The position numbers and the translations under genes are program-made. Positions 37,552 through 48,377 of a DNA stretch of 64,000 nucleotides are shown here, in pieces. The stretch comes from Sphagnum compactum. Its lineage: Eukaryota; Bryophyta; Sphagnopsida; Sphagnales. The notes under the pieces were generated by a model. It saw nothing but the letters and a program-made list of their open reading frames with translations. It made no database searches and had not been told where the DNA came from. Position 1 is the stretch's first letter. Each line of letters starts with the position of its first letter. The DNA is taken from NCBI GenBank assembly GCA_965153455.1, contig OZ234503.1:14947118-15011117 (forward strand). Reading direction: 5' to 3'.

Positions 37552-38796
37552 CCCACCTTACATCTCCATTTGTTGCATCGTTAGCTAGGATACACATTTT
37601 GGTTTAAAAGGGGTGATGTTGCAATAACACAAGTTGCACATCTTTAGCATATGTGGGATTATGAACACTAAGAAAGATGTATGGGTGATTTGGGGACATT
37701 AAAATAATGTGATAGCTCTAATGTTCTACAAAACAACCAGATGGTACACTCTTGGCATCAGGCAATGGGGATACTTCATCATCCCAACCCAAGGTACCAT
37801 TGACAGAGACCACATGGGAACCAAATTACATATAGTAATGGAACAATGGTACCGACAATGAAGCCTCCCTTAAATCCGTTCAGTTCGTCTACTGTGTGAC
37901 CATTCCTGCTGTAACAGACACACGTGTAGGCGCGAGGGAGGTTGGAGGGGAGGTATTTTTTTTCAAGCTGTATTTGGTGTGGAGAGTGGACAGTCCATGT
38001 CCACTTGGACAGTGGACAATGGACTTTCCATGCAAGTTTTATTTGGGTGCGGGGGGGAGGACTTATTTTCCTTTCAGCCAATGGGAAGGCCCAAGGTGCC
38101 TTGCTTTTATTCCTTTTAAGTTTGGGGGGCGGGAAGGATTTTTTTTCCATTTTTCCCTGTTTCCCAATGTGTTCTCGCGGTGTTCCCTCTAAGTTCCTGA
38201 TGGTTAAAGTGAGGAGGTATTGGGAACATGTTGGGGAACACATGGGGAACCCCCAAAAAAATTCAACACTCCCCTTTATAAACTGGTGGTACTTATTATT
38301 AATTAGTAAGGGGATGCACCCACTGTTTGTTTGTTTTTTTTTCCCAGAAGCAGCCATTTGATTGGCCCATCACCAATACTTTTGGAACATGGGGCACTCC
38401 CCAACATAAAAGCCTAAATATGGTTCCCTCCCAAAAATAGACGCATGATTTGTCATACTTCCTTTTGCTCCCTATGGGATAAAAAAATGAGGTGCTATTG
38501 GGAGCACCTTAGGGAACATATTGAGAACAAACAGAAAACCAAAAATCCCGCACCCCCAAACCCAAAAGAAAAAAACTATGCTCCTTTGAGCCTTCTCATT
38601 GGCTGCATGTAATTTTTATTTCCAAAACAATTCATCACCATTTCAACCTCCCCATTATAAACTCGGGGTACTTATCTGAGTGTGAACTCTGAATTCATTT
38701 TGTGGGAAATTCATGGAATGTTTATTTATTTTAACCGCCCCTGAAGCCGGACGGATAATCTACTTCGCGGACGGATAGTCTCTCTGTGCTCTGTAG
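37552..38796. other. Non-coding sequence with two diverged repeat copies
   Basis: A block at about 38160-38330 (GAGGTATTGGGAACATG, then CCCTTTATAAACTGG and GGTACTTATTA) is echoed at about 38480-38680 (GAGGTGCTATTGGGAGCACC, then CCCCATTATAAACTCGGGG). Overlapping open frames on both strands at 37779-38361 show no domain. The end (38750-38796) has GGACGGATA words similar to those at 41380 and 47220, suggesting Helitron-derived sequence. Confidence 0.5.
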
Positions 38797-39442
38797 TTGC
38801 AACTCCAGAGCTTCAAGCCCATCAACAGGATCCACTGCCATATATGTGCTTTCCATTTTTACGTGTACGACATGAGCAGGCAAGTGGAGGTGCACCACTA
38901 CTGCATGCACTACAACCAGGACATGCGACAGTGCGCCATCTTCGATAGTCCTGAGGCGGATGCTCGCCTCATCGGTGTCGAGTACATCATCTCCGAGAAG
39001 CTTTTCAATACTCTGTCTGATGAGGAGAAGAAACTGTGGCACTCCCATGACTACGAAGTCAAGGGTGGGATTATCTTCATGCCGGGAGTTCCCAAAGCAA
39101 TCGAGAGAAAAGAGCTTGAAGAGGTACAAATGTCTAGCATTTGAACCAGCTGAATTTCTTCACGAGTTGTGGAAAAAATCTTCTTCTGCAGTTGCTGAAA
39201 ATTCTCAGACTTCGTTGCAATCCATGATCACCGAGCTTGAACTCAAACTCTCTTTTTCTATTTGTCTCTCTCTGTGGGAGTCTAAATTCGGGATATGGTC
39301 GATTTCTGTTTTGCTGCTGCAGATGGCCAAAACGTATGGGAAAGTGTTCCAGTTTTGGCAGTTTGACAAGGGCGACACTCTTCCAATCGGCCCACCACAA
39401 CTGATGATGGCCATCACTGCTGATGGTCGGCTCAAGCTTACA
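38797..39442 (+). pseudogene. Two-exon fragment of an oil-body-associated protein (OBAP/DUF1264) gene
   Basis: Exon 38797-39123 follows a CTGTAG acceptor and ends at a GTACAA donor. Exon 39323-39442 follows CTGCTGCAG. Together they give 149 residues with no stop, including [52 protein letters not shown] and [14 protein letters not shown], diagnostic of the OBAP family found on seed and pollen oil bodies. The N-terminal exon and the C-terminal part (about 50 residues) are absent nearby, and the last donor would have to be GC (GCAAGT). A Helitron-like 3' end follows at 39744. Captured gene fragment is the best reading; an incomplete host gene is the alternative. Confidence 0.83.
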
Positions 39443-39713
39443 GCAAGTGAGTGCATACCTCCTACTCCTCATCCTTTTATTGATCTCCTGCTTTTGCTCA
39501 ACTCCTAGATTCCATTTCAGACAACATGGGTGGTACTGCAATTGGGTGCAAACTCAGTAGAAACATGAATTCCCAATTGTGGGATTTTGGGATTTTGGGA
39601 TTTTGTTTCTTTGTTTCTTATTTCTGCTCTTAAAAAAGTTCTCTCATGCATTTTTTTTGTCGTCTTTGAATTTTCCTTTTCCTATGGTGTCTCTGTGACA
39701 AAAACTTACACAA

Positions 39714-39744
39714 ACCTGTGCATTAGGCACGGGGTTGACACTAG
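39714..39744 (+). mobile_element. Helitron-like 3' terminus downstream of the OBAP fragment
   Basis: CCTGTGCATTAGGCACGGG is an imperfect hairpin, followed nine bases later by CTAG at 39741-39744. It closely resembles the terminus at 47368-47398. The next base is C rather than the expected T. The 5' end is not identified. Confidence 0.6.
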
Positions 39745-42467
39745 CACACATTGAAGAAGAGAACGTAGAAGGTTGCAGACAAAGATTCAGAACCTTTTTT
39801 AGCTGAGCTTTTAACTCTGCTATGAACTGCAAATGTTGTGCATGAACCAGCTGCAGATAATCAACTTCGAGTGCTTTTGTGTGAAGAACAGAGCAGACAC
39901 CTCAGTTCGAATTTTTTAAGTCACTACAAAGTTCATTCTAAATTTTTTAATCACCAAAAATTATGCATATGTGAATTCCGAGTTGCTAGATTGTACAAGC
40001 CAGTGGCAGTAAGTTTAGCATCAGCAACTGATTTGTTGAGTAAATCCACCAGGTTCCCAGGCCATATCCTACTTAAAGTGAAGGCACATGAAGACCATGT
40101 AAGCTAGAGGAGTGGACCTTGCTGAATAGCTGATTCAATTTTGTTCTGGGAAGCTACTGGATTTACTAAATTGATCAGTTGCTGATGCTAAACTTACTGC
40201 CACCCATAATTAAGCACTTCTCCTTCATTTCCCGAACTGTTGTTTCTACAATCATTGGATTGGGAAATTTGACCAAGGCCTCCACTGTCCACCCAAATGC
40301 CTTGCCAACATGAGAGTCACTGAAAGCATACAATACCTATACAACATAGCACAAAGTCCATTTTTTCTTATGAATATTTTTGATTGAGAAGGTGGGGAAA
40401 GGTGGTAGTGGCAACTTATAAGAATGGAAGTGCCTATAAGAGGGTGGTACACCTGTGCATTATGCACGGGGCTCACACAGTTAAACATGAAACAAAAAAG
40501 GGAAATACAGTAATAATATTCAAAAACGTTTAAAAAATAGATGACAAAAAATAAGAAACAAAACAGAAAGCAAAAAAAGAGAAAAAAAACCATACTTGAA
40601 AAAAAAATGAGGTTTGTCTTCTTTTTCCAAACTTCAAAGCTGCATCTAATCAAACAAAAATAAAAAAGTTTTTTTTAATTATTTTAATTACAAAACATAG
40701 TAGAAAAACTATATTTAAAAGGAAAATGAAATAGAAATTAAATAAATAAATAAACGCATAAAATAGAAAAAAATGAACATAAACAAAATAAGAATAGAAA
40801 AAATTAAAACATGAAGCAAACATTTGTAATAAATTTTTAAATGTCTAATTTTATTTCAGTTTTTTTTTTAGTGTTTCAAGCATGGTTTTGCATTCATTAA
40901 ACTTGATTGAGTGAGTTTAGTCTTTTCATTATTTAATTTTCTTATATGTATATAAGAGGGTGGTACACCTGTGCATTATGCACGGGGCTCACACTTTTGT
41001 CTGAAGAACAGAGTAGACACCTCAGTTCGAATTTTTTAAGTCACTACAAAGTTCATTCTAATTTTTTTAATAATCACCAAAAATTTGAGAAAAAAATTCA
41101 ATTTTTTATATAAAAATGGCCAGATTCTATACTATACATGGTTCAAGTAGGTATTACACAATAGGATACACACATCTGTGCATTATGCACCGGGCTCAAA
41201 CTATTTTCGACATTACAAAACAAAGAGCAAAAGAAGAGGAAAAAAACCATACTTGAAAAAAAAATGAGGTTTGTCTTCTTTTTCCAAACTTCAAACCTGC
41301 ATCTAATTGCCGGACTTGGGTTGGGTGAAGCATCTCCAACAGATTTTGGGCCAGAACCACAAGCATAACCTGCATCTATTACCGGACGGACATTTGACAT
41401 TCCACCCTTCGATTTGACGTCCTCCTTAGACGGTTCCGGCTACACGGTTCCGGCTTGGATCCGTCGCTCTTGGGTGAGTCCTGCCTTAGGAGCTCTTTAA
41501 TTTAAAACTCTTTTTAAACACTTAAAGATGAAACAACAAAGGGAAATATAGTAAAATAATCTTTTAAAAAAAATAAAAAAATAGATGACAAAAAATAAGA
41601 AACAAAACAGAGAGCAAGATAAGAGAAAAAAAACCATACTTGAAAAAAAATGAGGTTTGTTTTCTTTTTCCAAACTTCAAACTTGCATCTAATTATCGGA
41701 CTTGGGTTGGGTGAAGCATCACCAACAGATTTTGGGCCAGAAGCACAAGCATAACCTGCATCTATTATCGGACGGACATTTGACATTCCACCCTTTGACT
41801 TGATGTCTTCCTCAGACGGTTCCGGCTTGGATCCGTCACTCTTGGGTGAGTCCTCCCTTAGTAGCTCTTTAGTTTAGAACTCTTTTTAAATAGTTAAACA
41901 TGAAACAAAAAAGGGAAATACAGTAAAATAATACTTAAAAACGTTTAAAAAATAGATGACAAAAAATAAGAAACAAAATAGAAAGCAAAAAAAGAGAAAA
42001 AAAACCATACTTGAAAAAAAATGAGGTTTGTCTTCTTTTTCCAAACTTCAAAGATGCATCTAATCAAACAAAAATAAAAAAGTTTTTTAAATTATTTTAA
42101 TTACAAAAAAATTAGAAAAATTACATTTAAAAGAAAAATGAAATAGAAACTAAATAAATAAATAAACGCATAAAATAGAAAAAAATGAACATAGACAAAA
42201 TAAGAATAGAAAAAATTAAAACATGAAGCAAACATTTACAATAAATTTTTAAATGTCTAATTTTATTACAGTTGTTTTTTTTAGTGTTTCAAGCATGGTT
42301 TTGCATTCATTAAACTTGATTGAGTGAGTTTAGTCTTTTCATTATTTATTTTTCTTATATGTATATTATGTTATGTTCTGTTCAAATTATCAAGTTTTGC
42401 TCCAATTAATTTTGACAAGAAAACAAAATGAACAATCAAATGTGTAGGAGAAACCCCCCGCCCCAAG
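39745..42467. repeat. Mosaic of Helitron-derived repeats
   Basis: A block with AACCATACTTGAAAAAAAA and TCTTCTTTTTCCAAACTTCA occurs near 40588, 41247, 41632 and 42001. The segment 40620-40950 is repeated at 42050-42360, and 39880-39960 at 41003-41085. Helitron-like terminal hairpins around GTGCATTATGCAC lie at 40451-40480, 40968-40995 and 41174-41200, but lack the CTAG end. On the minus strand 41143-41400 and 41514-41786 encode near-identical peptides starting MSNVRP, from a ~385-bp tandem duplication. This probably includes the 5' non-coding part of the autonomous Helitron plus non-autonomous copies. Confidence 0.7.
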
Positions 42468-45400
42468 ATGCTCGAATTGTTTGGAGACGGAGATGTGTCA
42501 GCTCAAGGCACGTCAGAATCTGCACATGAACGTCGTAATCACCTACAGAGAAATCGGCATGCTAGCAACGTGAACAACCTTCTCTTCGCAATGATGCGTT
42601 AGAATTGTTTGGAGACGAAGATGCGTCAGCTGAAGGCACGTCAGAATCTGCACTTGAACGTCGCAGTCGCCTACGGAGAGAAAGCCGTGCTAAGCAACGT
42701 GAACACCCTTCTCTTCGCAATGATGCGTTACAATTGTTTGGAGACGAAGATGCGTCAGCCCCGGGACGATGGGATTGTGGAGAAATGGACACAATATGTG
42801 GATTCTGCAACGCGAAAATGTGGATCAAAGAACGATCGGCAAAGTCGAACAACCACCCACAATTTTCTCTGTGTTGCGAGAATGGCAAAGTTCTGTTGCC
42901 GAATCTTCCTGCAACACCGCAAGAGCTGGAAGTTCTTTTAACCAGCAAAGAGAGCAATGCCGTCAAATTTCGAGATTAGATTCGCATGTACAATTCGGTG
43001 TTGGCATTCACTTCGCTCGGTGCCAAAGTTGATGAGTCGGTAACAGGAAGGCCTGGACCGTATTCCTTTCGCATTCAAGGTGAACTTTATCACAAAATCG
43101 GATCCCTATGTCCTGCTGAAGGACAACGGCCACAGTTTGCACAGCTGTACATTCATGATACGAAATGCGAACATCAAAACCGGCATGTTGTTATGCCCTC
43201 GCTTGATCCAACGACGTTGGATTGGTTGTTGACCATGATGTACAATATCAATCCCTATGTTGAAGTGTTCAAAATGGCAAGGGATATGATGGCAACAGAA
43301 GGTGCTCCCATGGATCTGAAATTGTGTCTCATTGCCTCTCGAACAAAGGATGCCCGCCGATACAATGTGCCGACGGCCGATGAAGTCGCTGCATTGATGA
43401 TAGGAGATGGTTCTGAGGCTATAGACAGACGTCTTGCTCAACAAGCTGGCCCGTTTCAGCGCATTTCTGAACTACATGTCGGATACATGGCTCTACATTA
43501 TCCGTTGCTATTTCCTTACGGTGAAGATGGATGGCATCCAAATATTCTGGTCAATGTTGTTGTTGCTGATGCAGATTTGGATGAAGACCATTCGAGAGAA
43601 TCTGAGCTTCAAAGAAAACATTGCAATGTGACAATGGCGGAATTTTATGGTTATCGATTTCAACATCGAGACACCGATGGCATTGCGTTGCTTCGGGGTG
43701 GCCGATTGCGGCAACAATACATTGTGGATGCTTATGCGGGTATCGAACAAAATCGCTTGAAATACCTGCACCTGAATCAAAAAAAACTTCGTGCGGATCT
43801 TTATCAAGGCCTTCAAGACGCCATCGCTGCAGGTGACAATAACGCTGTTGCCATCGGACAGAGGATCATTCTGATATCTTCTTTCACAGTAGGTCCACGT
43901 CGCATGGTTCATAATTATCAAGATGCTATGGCAATCTGCAGATGGGCCGGTTGTCCGGATGCATTTGTTACATTCACTTGCAATCCTCAGCGGCTTGAAA
44001 TCAAGAGAGCGTTGCTGTTCGGACAACAACCTCAGGATCGACCGGATTTGGTAACCCGAGTGTCCAAAATCAAGCTGAAGGAGTTGATCAATGACATTCA
44101 CAAGAACCATATTTTGGGACGCACGATTGCGGGAATCTATGTTGTTGAGTTTCAAAAGCGTGGGTTACTGCATGCACACATTCTCATCTTCTTTACCAAA
44201 GACTGCAAACCACACACGGTCGAAGATGTAGACCGCATGATTAGTGCTGAACTTCCGAATTCAGAAACAAACAAGTTGGCCCACGAGACAGTTGCCAGAT
44301 GCACGATGCATGGTCCATGTGGAGCTGCGTTTCCAAATGCCCCGTGCATGGAAGAAGGCAAATGCAAAAAATAATATCCACGCAAGTTCCAATCCGAAAC
44401 GGTGACGGATGTAAACGGATACCCTATTTATCGGCGTAGAGATACAGGGCACACAGTTGTGGTTCATGGCATTGAATTGGACAATCGTTGGGTGGTACCG
44501 CACAATGTCTATTTATCGACCAAATACGATGCGCACATCAACGTTGAGGTCTGCAACAATATTCGTGCAGTCAAGTATCTATTCAAATACGTATATAAAG
44601 GACATGATCATGCGACTGTTGAGATCTCGCGCCAGAGCGACAATGCCACTGAAGGGAATGTGGTCGATACTAATGAAATTAAAAAATATCTCGACTGTCG
44701 ATATGTATCTGCATCGGAAGCAACGTGGCGCATCTTCAAGTTTGATATGCATGAGCGGTTTCCTACCGTTGAGCGTCTGCAATACCATTTGCCCAATCAG
44801 CAAATGGTGTTGTTTGGCGATGCCGATGATGTGCTGGAAGTGGCAACACGGTCAGCCATTTCCAGAACGATGCTCACAGAACGGTTCAAAACAAATCAAG
44901 AATCGGAAGTTGCACGAAGCCTTACGTTCGATCAATTCCCTCAACAATGGGTGTGGAATCGGAAGTTGAAGCGATGGACACTGCGCAAAAGAGGTTTTGC
45001 CATTGGTTGCATGTATTATGCACATCCGACATCGGGTGAACGTTACTATTTGTGAATGTTGCTGAACTGCGTCAAAGGTGCCACATCCTACAAACATTTG
45101 CGGACAGTGGATGGTAGAGTGCACGACATATTCAAAGATGCATGCATTGCGATGGGTTTGCTTGCAGACGACAATGAATGGGATCAAGTCTTGGAAGAAG
45201 CCGGTGTTTGGGCCTCAGGACGACAGCTGCGTGACATGTTTGCCTCCATGTTGATGTTTTGTGAGGTCACGAATCCCAGACAACTATGGGATGCACATTG
45301 GGAGTCTTTGAACGATGACATTGAAGCAATGACACGCTGCGAGCGTGCTGATCCAACTGTTACGCTTCCTGAGGATGCGTTAAAGGATCGTGCATTGTAT

Positions 45401-47020
45401 GAGATCGATCAAGTTCTCATGCGCAATGGACACCGCCTGGAAGATTTTCCAACGCTTCCGAAGTTTAATTACATCCCTTGTGTTCATGGAGGAAACCGAT
45501 TGGTCCAAGGAGAACTGGCTTATGATCAGCATTCATTGACCACAGATGCGGACAATGCAGAAGATAGGCTCAATGATGATCAACGCAACGCATACGATAC
45601 TATTTTGAATGCCGTGACGAACAAAGAGGGCAAACTATTCTTTGTGTATGGCAGTGGTGGAATCGGTAAAACATTTGTCTGGACAACACTTCTATCCCGT
45701 TTACGAGGGCAAGGCAAAATTGTGCTTGCAGTTGCCTCATCAGGAATTGCATCTTTGTTGCTTCCCGGCGGCAGAACCAGCCATTCAAGATTCAAGATTC
45801 CGATTGATTTGCACGATGAGTCAACTTGCAACATCACACAACAGATGAAAGTGGCCGAGTTGGTGCGTAAAACTGATCTAATCATTTGGGATGAAGCACC
45901 GATGATGCATCGCCGAGCTTTCGAAGCTGTTGATTGCACGCTGCGTGATTTGATGCAATTGGATGACACACAAGTAACCGAAAAAATCTTTGGTGGGAAA
46001 ACCATGGTCCTTGGTGGGGATTTTCGACAGATCTTGCCTGTGGTTCCCAAGGGAAGACGAGAAGACATTGTCAGTGCTTCGTTGCCTCGATCGCATCTTT
46101 GGCAGCATGTTATAATTCTTCGTCTTCATGTCAACATGCGAGTCATGGCAAGCAATTCTGAAGAGCAGCGAGAGTTTGCTAAATGGGTGTTGGATGTTGG
46201 AGACGGTAATCTTCCCGTGATTGCAGGAGAAGAAGGTGTCGATCCAGATTGGATCAAGATTCCATCCCATATGAGGCTGCCAACAGAAGATTGCAGCTTA
46301 AGAGGATTAAGCCGAACCATCTATCCGGATCACCAGTGCCACTCTGGAGATGCCATGTATCTCATGCAACACAGCATTCTAGCCCCCAAAAATACTGACG
46401 TTGATGAAGTCAACAATGCAATTTTAGAATCATTATCTGAAGAATCGCACACGTACCTGAGCGCAAATTTTTTGACTCCAACAGAAGAAGGTGCAAGTGT
46501 TGCTGCAGGAATTTCAATGGATTCATTGTATCCGGTGGAATTTCTAAACACTTTGCGATTCAGCGGTATCGCAAATCATGAGCTGCAACTCAAAGTGGGC
46601 GTGCCAATTCTTTTGTTGCGCAATCTCAATCAATCAATAGGATTGTGCAATGGTACCAGGTTGATTGTCAAGAGATTGGGTCAGCGTGTCATTGAAGCGG
46701 AGATCATCACAGGGAACAATGTCGGCAAACGTGTGTTCATACCCCGCATCATCATGTCCCCCTCCGGGACTGATTAGCCATTTGTTTTGCGTCGTCGTCA
46801 ATTTCCTGTTCGAGTGGCATTTGCGATCACAATCAACAAGAATCAAGGTCAAACATTCAACAACGTTGGGGTGTATTTGTCGTCTCCGGTCTATTCCCAT
46901 GGTCAGCTCTATGTTGCTATTTCACGGGTCACAAGTAGTGCAAACATCAAGATTTTCAATGGCCAAGGTCTCGATGGATACATGCGAAATGTCGTATATA
47001 AAGAGGTTTTGGAAATTTAG
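42468..47020 (+). pseudogene. Helitron Rep-helicase, nearly intact
   Basis: Rolling-circle transposase. It begins with a ~43-residue basic repeat (copies near 42474, 42602 and 42731; one base lost between the first two). Next comes a zinc-finger region starting CGFCNAKMW, then the Rep HUH motif GLLHAHILIFF (about 44160) and the catalytic-tyrosine motif KYLFKYVYKGHD (about 44573). The PIF1-type helicase follows, with GSGGIGKT (45649), IIWDEAPM (45880), GGDFRQILPV and the C-terminal YVAISRV. From 42605 to 47020 everything is in one frame, interrupted only by TAG (42977), TAA (44372), TGA (45053) and TAG (46775). Four point lesions in 4.4 kb indicate recent death. GC content is higher than its surroundings. 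Confidence 0.93.
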
Positions 47021-47160
47021 TTGGAAGGTCTAATTTTGTAATATGTATTGTTAAATGCACAGGCAAAAATGGATTCATACTAGATTTTTTATTTAAAATA
47101 AACAAAGTAACTGCGACACCAATATCATTGAGCATCATTTTGTGATATGTACCGTCAAAT

Positions 47161-47195
47161 ACACACACATGTGCATTATGCGCGGGGCTTAAATC
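47161..47195 (+). repeat. Internal Helitron-like hairpin
   Basis: CATGTGCATTATGCGCGGGGC resembles the family 3' hairpin but has no CTAG end. It is followed by CCGTCCATCC repeats (47197-47280). Confidence 0.55.
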
Positions 47196-47365
47196 CGTCC
47201 ATTTGGTCGGCTTCCCCTGAATCCGTCCATCCATCCCGTCATCCGGCCGGACGGACATTTCATCCATCCCGTCATCCATCTATTTAAAACTAGAAGCATG
47301 CCAATTACGGAGGTGAGGCACGAATCTGTGAAGCCGGTGAGGAAAGCGGAAGCGATGATTATCAC

Positions 47366-47398
47366 ACACCTGTGCCTTAGGCACAGGGCACACACTAG
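47366..47398 (+). mobile_element. 3' terminus of the autonomous Helitron
   Basis: CCTGTGCCTTAGGCACAGG is a perfect 8-bp stem with a TTA loop, followed eight bases later by CTAG (47395-47398) and a T at 47399. Helitrons end in CTRR just after such a hairpin and insert between A and T. Sequence of the old Ty3/gypsy element begins immediately afterwards. Confidence 0.88.
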
Positions 47399-47534
47399 TA
47401 TTGGCCTAATGATTATAGGGCATGAGATGCGCACAACATGATAACTATTATGAAATTATGTTGGATGTTTTCATTCAACTTGAAGGAATTGGGTTGATTG
47501 AAGGGATAAAAGGTCCAAATCATATTCAAGGATG

Positions 47535-47935
47535 ATAATCCAATTTTTAGGAAATCGTATAGGTTTAGTGAGGTGAAAAGGGTTTTAATTAAGGCTTGGA
47601 CAATAGAATTGTTGGACGTTAGTTTAGTGAAATTGTTTAAAGGTGAATATATTTAACAATAGTGATGCCAACCAACAAGGATATTTTTGACAATTAAACC
47701 AAACACCACATGTGTGGGGATCATTATTTAGATCATATTAGAAGATAATAAACCAATTTTTAGGAAACCTTAGAAGCTTAGTGAGGTGGAGAAAGCCCTA
47801 GTTTAAGCTTGAAAAATAAAGTTGTTGGACGTTGGTTTGGTGGAATTTTCTAAGGTTGAATATGTTTAATAATTTTGATGTGAACAAAAAAATGACATTT
47901 TTATAATTGGATTAAACACCACATGTGTGGGGATT
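47535..47935 (+). repeat. ~213-bp tandem duplication within the reverse transcriptase relic
   Basis: Both copies run from GATAAT-CCAATTTTTAGGAAA to CCAAACACCACATGTGTGGGGAT. They differ at many bases, so the duplication is old. Confidence 0.85.
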
Positions 47936-48377
47936 ATGGTCCGGTGAATAAATAGATGCATTTGAACAACCATGCCACGCCCCTACCAAAGGAGATTTTT
48001 GATGTCCTACGACATGCAAGGTTCCTAGTACCTTGGACTTGTGGTCTAGTTATCATTAATTGCCAGTAAAGGCAAGTGATAAGGTCAAGACTCGATTTTG
48101 GGAATTGATCATCATGGGAAGGATTATTTATATTAATGAAAGTTTTTACCATTTGGTTTTTAAAATGCCTTTGTAAAATTCAAAGGGTCATGGATCGAAT
48201 GTTAACAAGTTTTAATTTCGTTAAGTGCTACATTAATGACATCATTGTTTTTAGCTTGACCTTAAGAAATCACACTTGCATCATTTGCAAAAGGTGTTTA
48301 AAATACTTAAAGACCATAACCTTCATCCAAACAAATGTCGATTCTTTCATATTCATGTCAAATACTTGGGTCACATG
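47535..48377 (+). pseudogene. Reverse transcriptase relic of the old Ty3/gypsy element (first part)
   Basis: Reading across frame changes: a stretch with MCGDYRPV-like remnants near 47935, LDLWSSYH-stop-LPVKASDKVKTRFW near 48035, the catalytic box as CYINDIIVFS (48228-48257; Y-x-D-D changed to Y-I-N-D) and HPNKCRFFHIHVKYLGHM up to 48377. The next conserved block resumes at 50213 after a CACTA-like insertion. The first ~200 bp are duplicated (47535-47735 and 47748-47935). Stops replace Gln and Arg codons throughout. Confidence 0.8.

Noticed and set aside
30975-37556. 5-bp target duplication around the chromodomain element
   Set aside because: Flanks CTACC and CCACC or CCCAC match only partly, depending on the LTR border chosen.
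37779-38361. Long overlapping open frames on both strands
   Set aside because: No domain on either strand; the region is repeat-like and shares blocks with 38480-38680.
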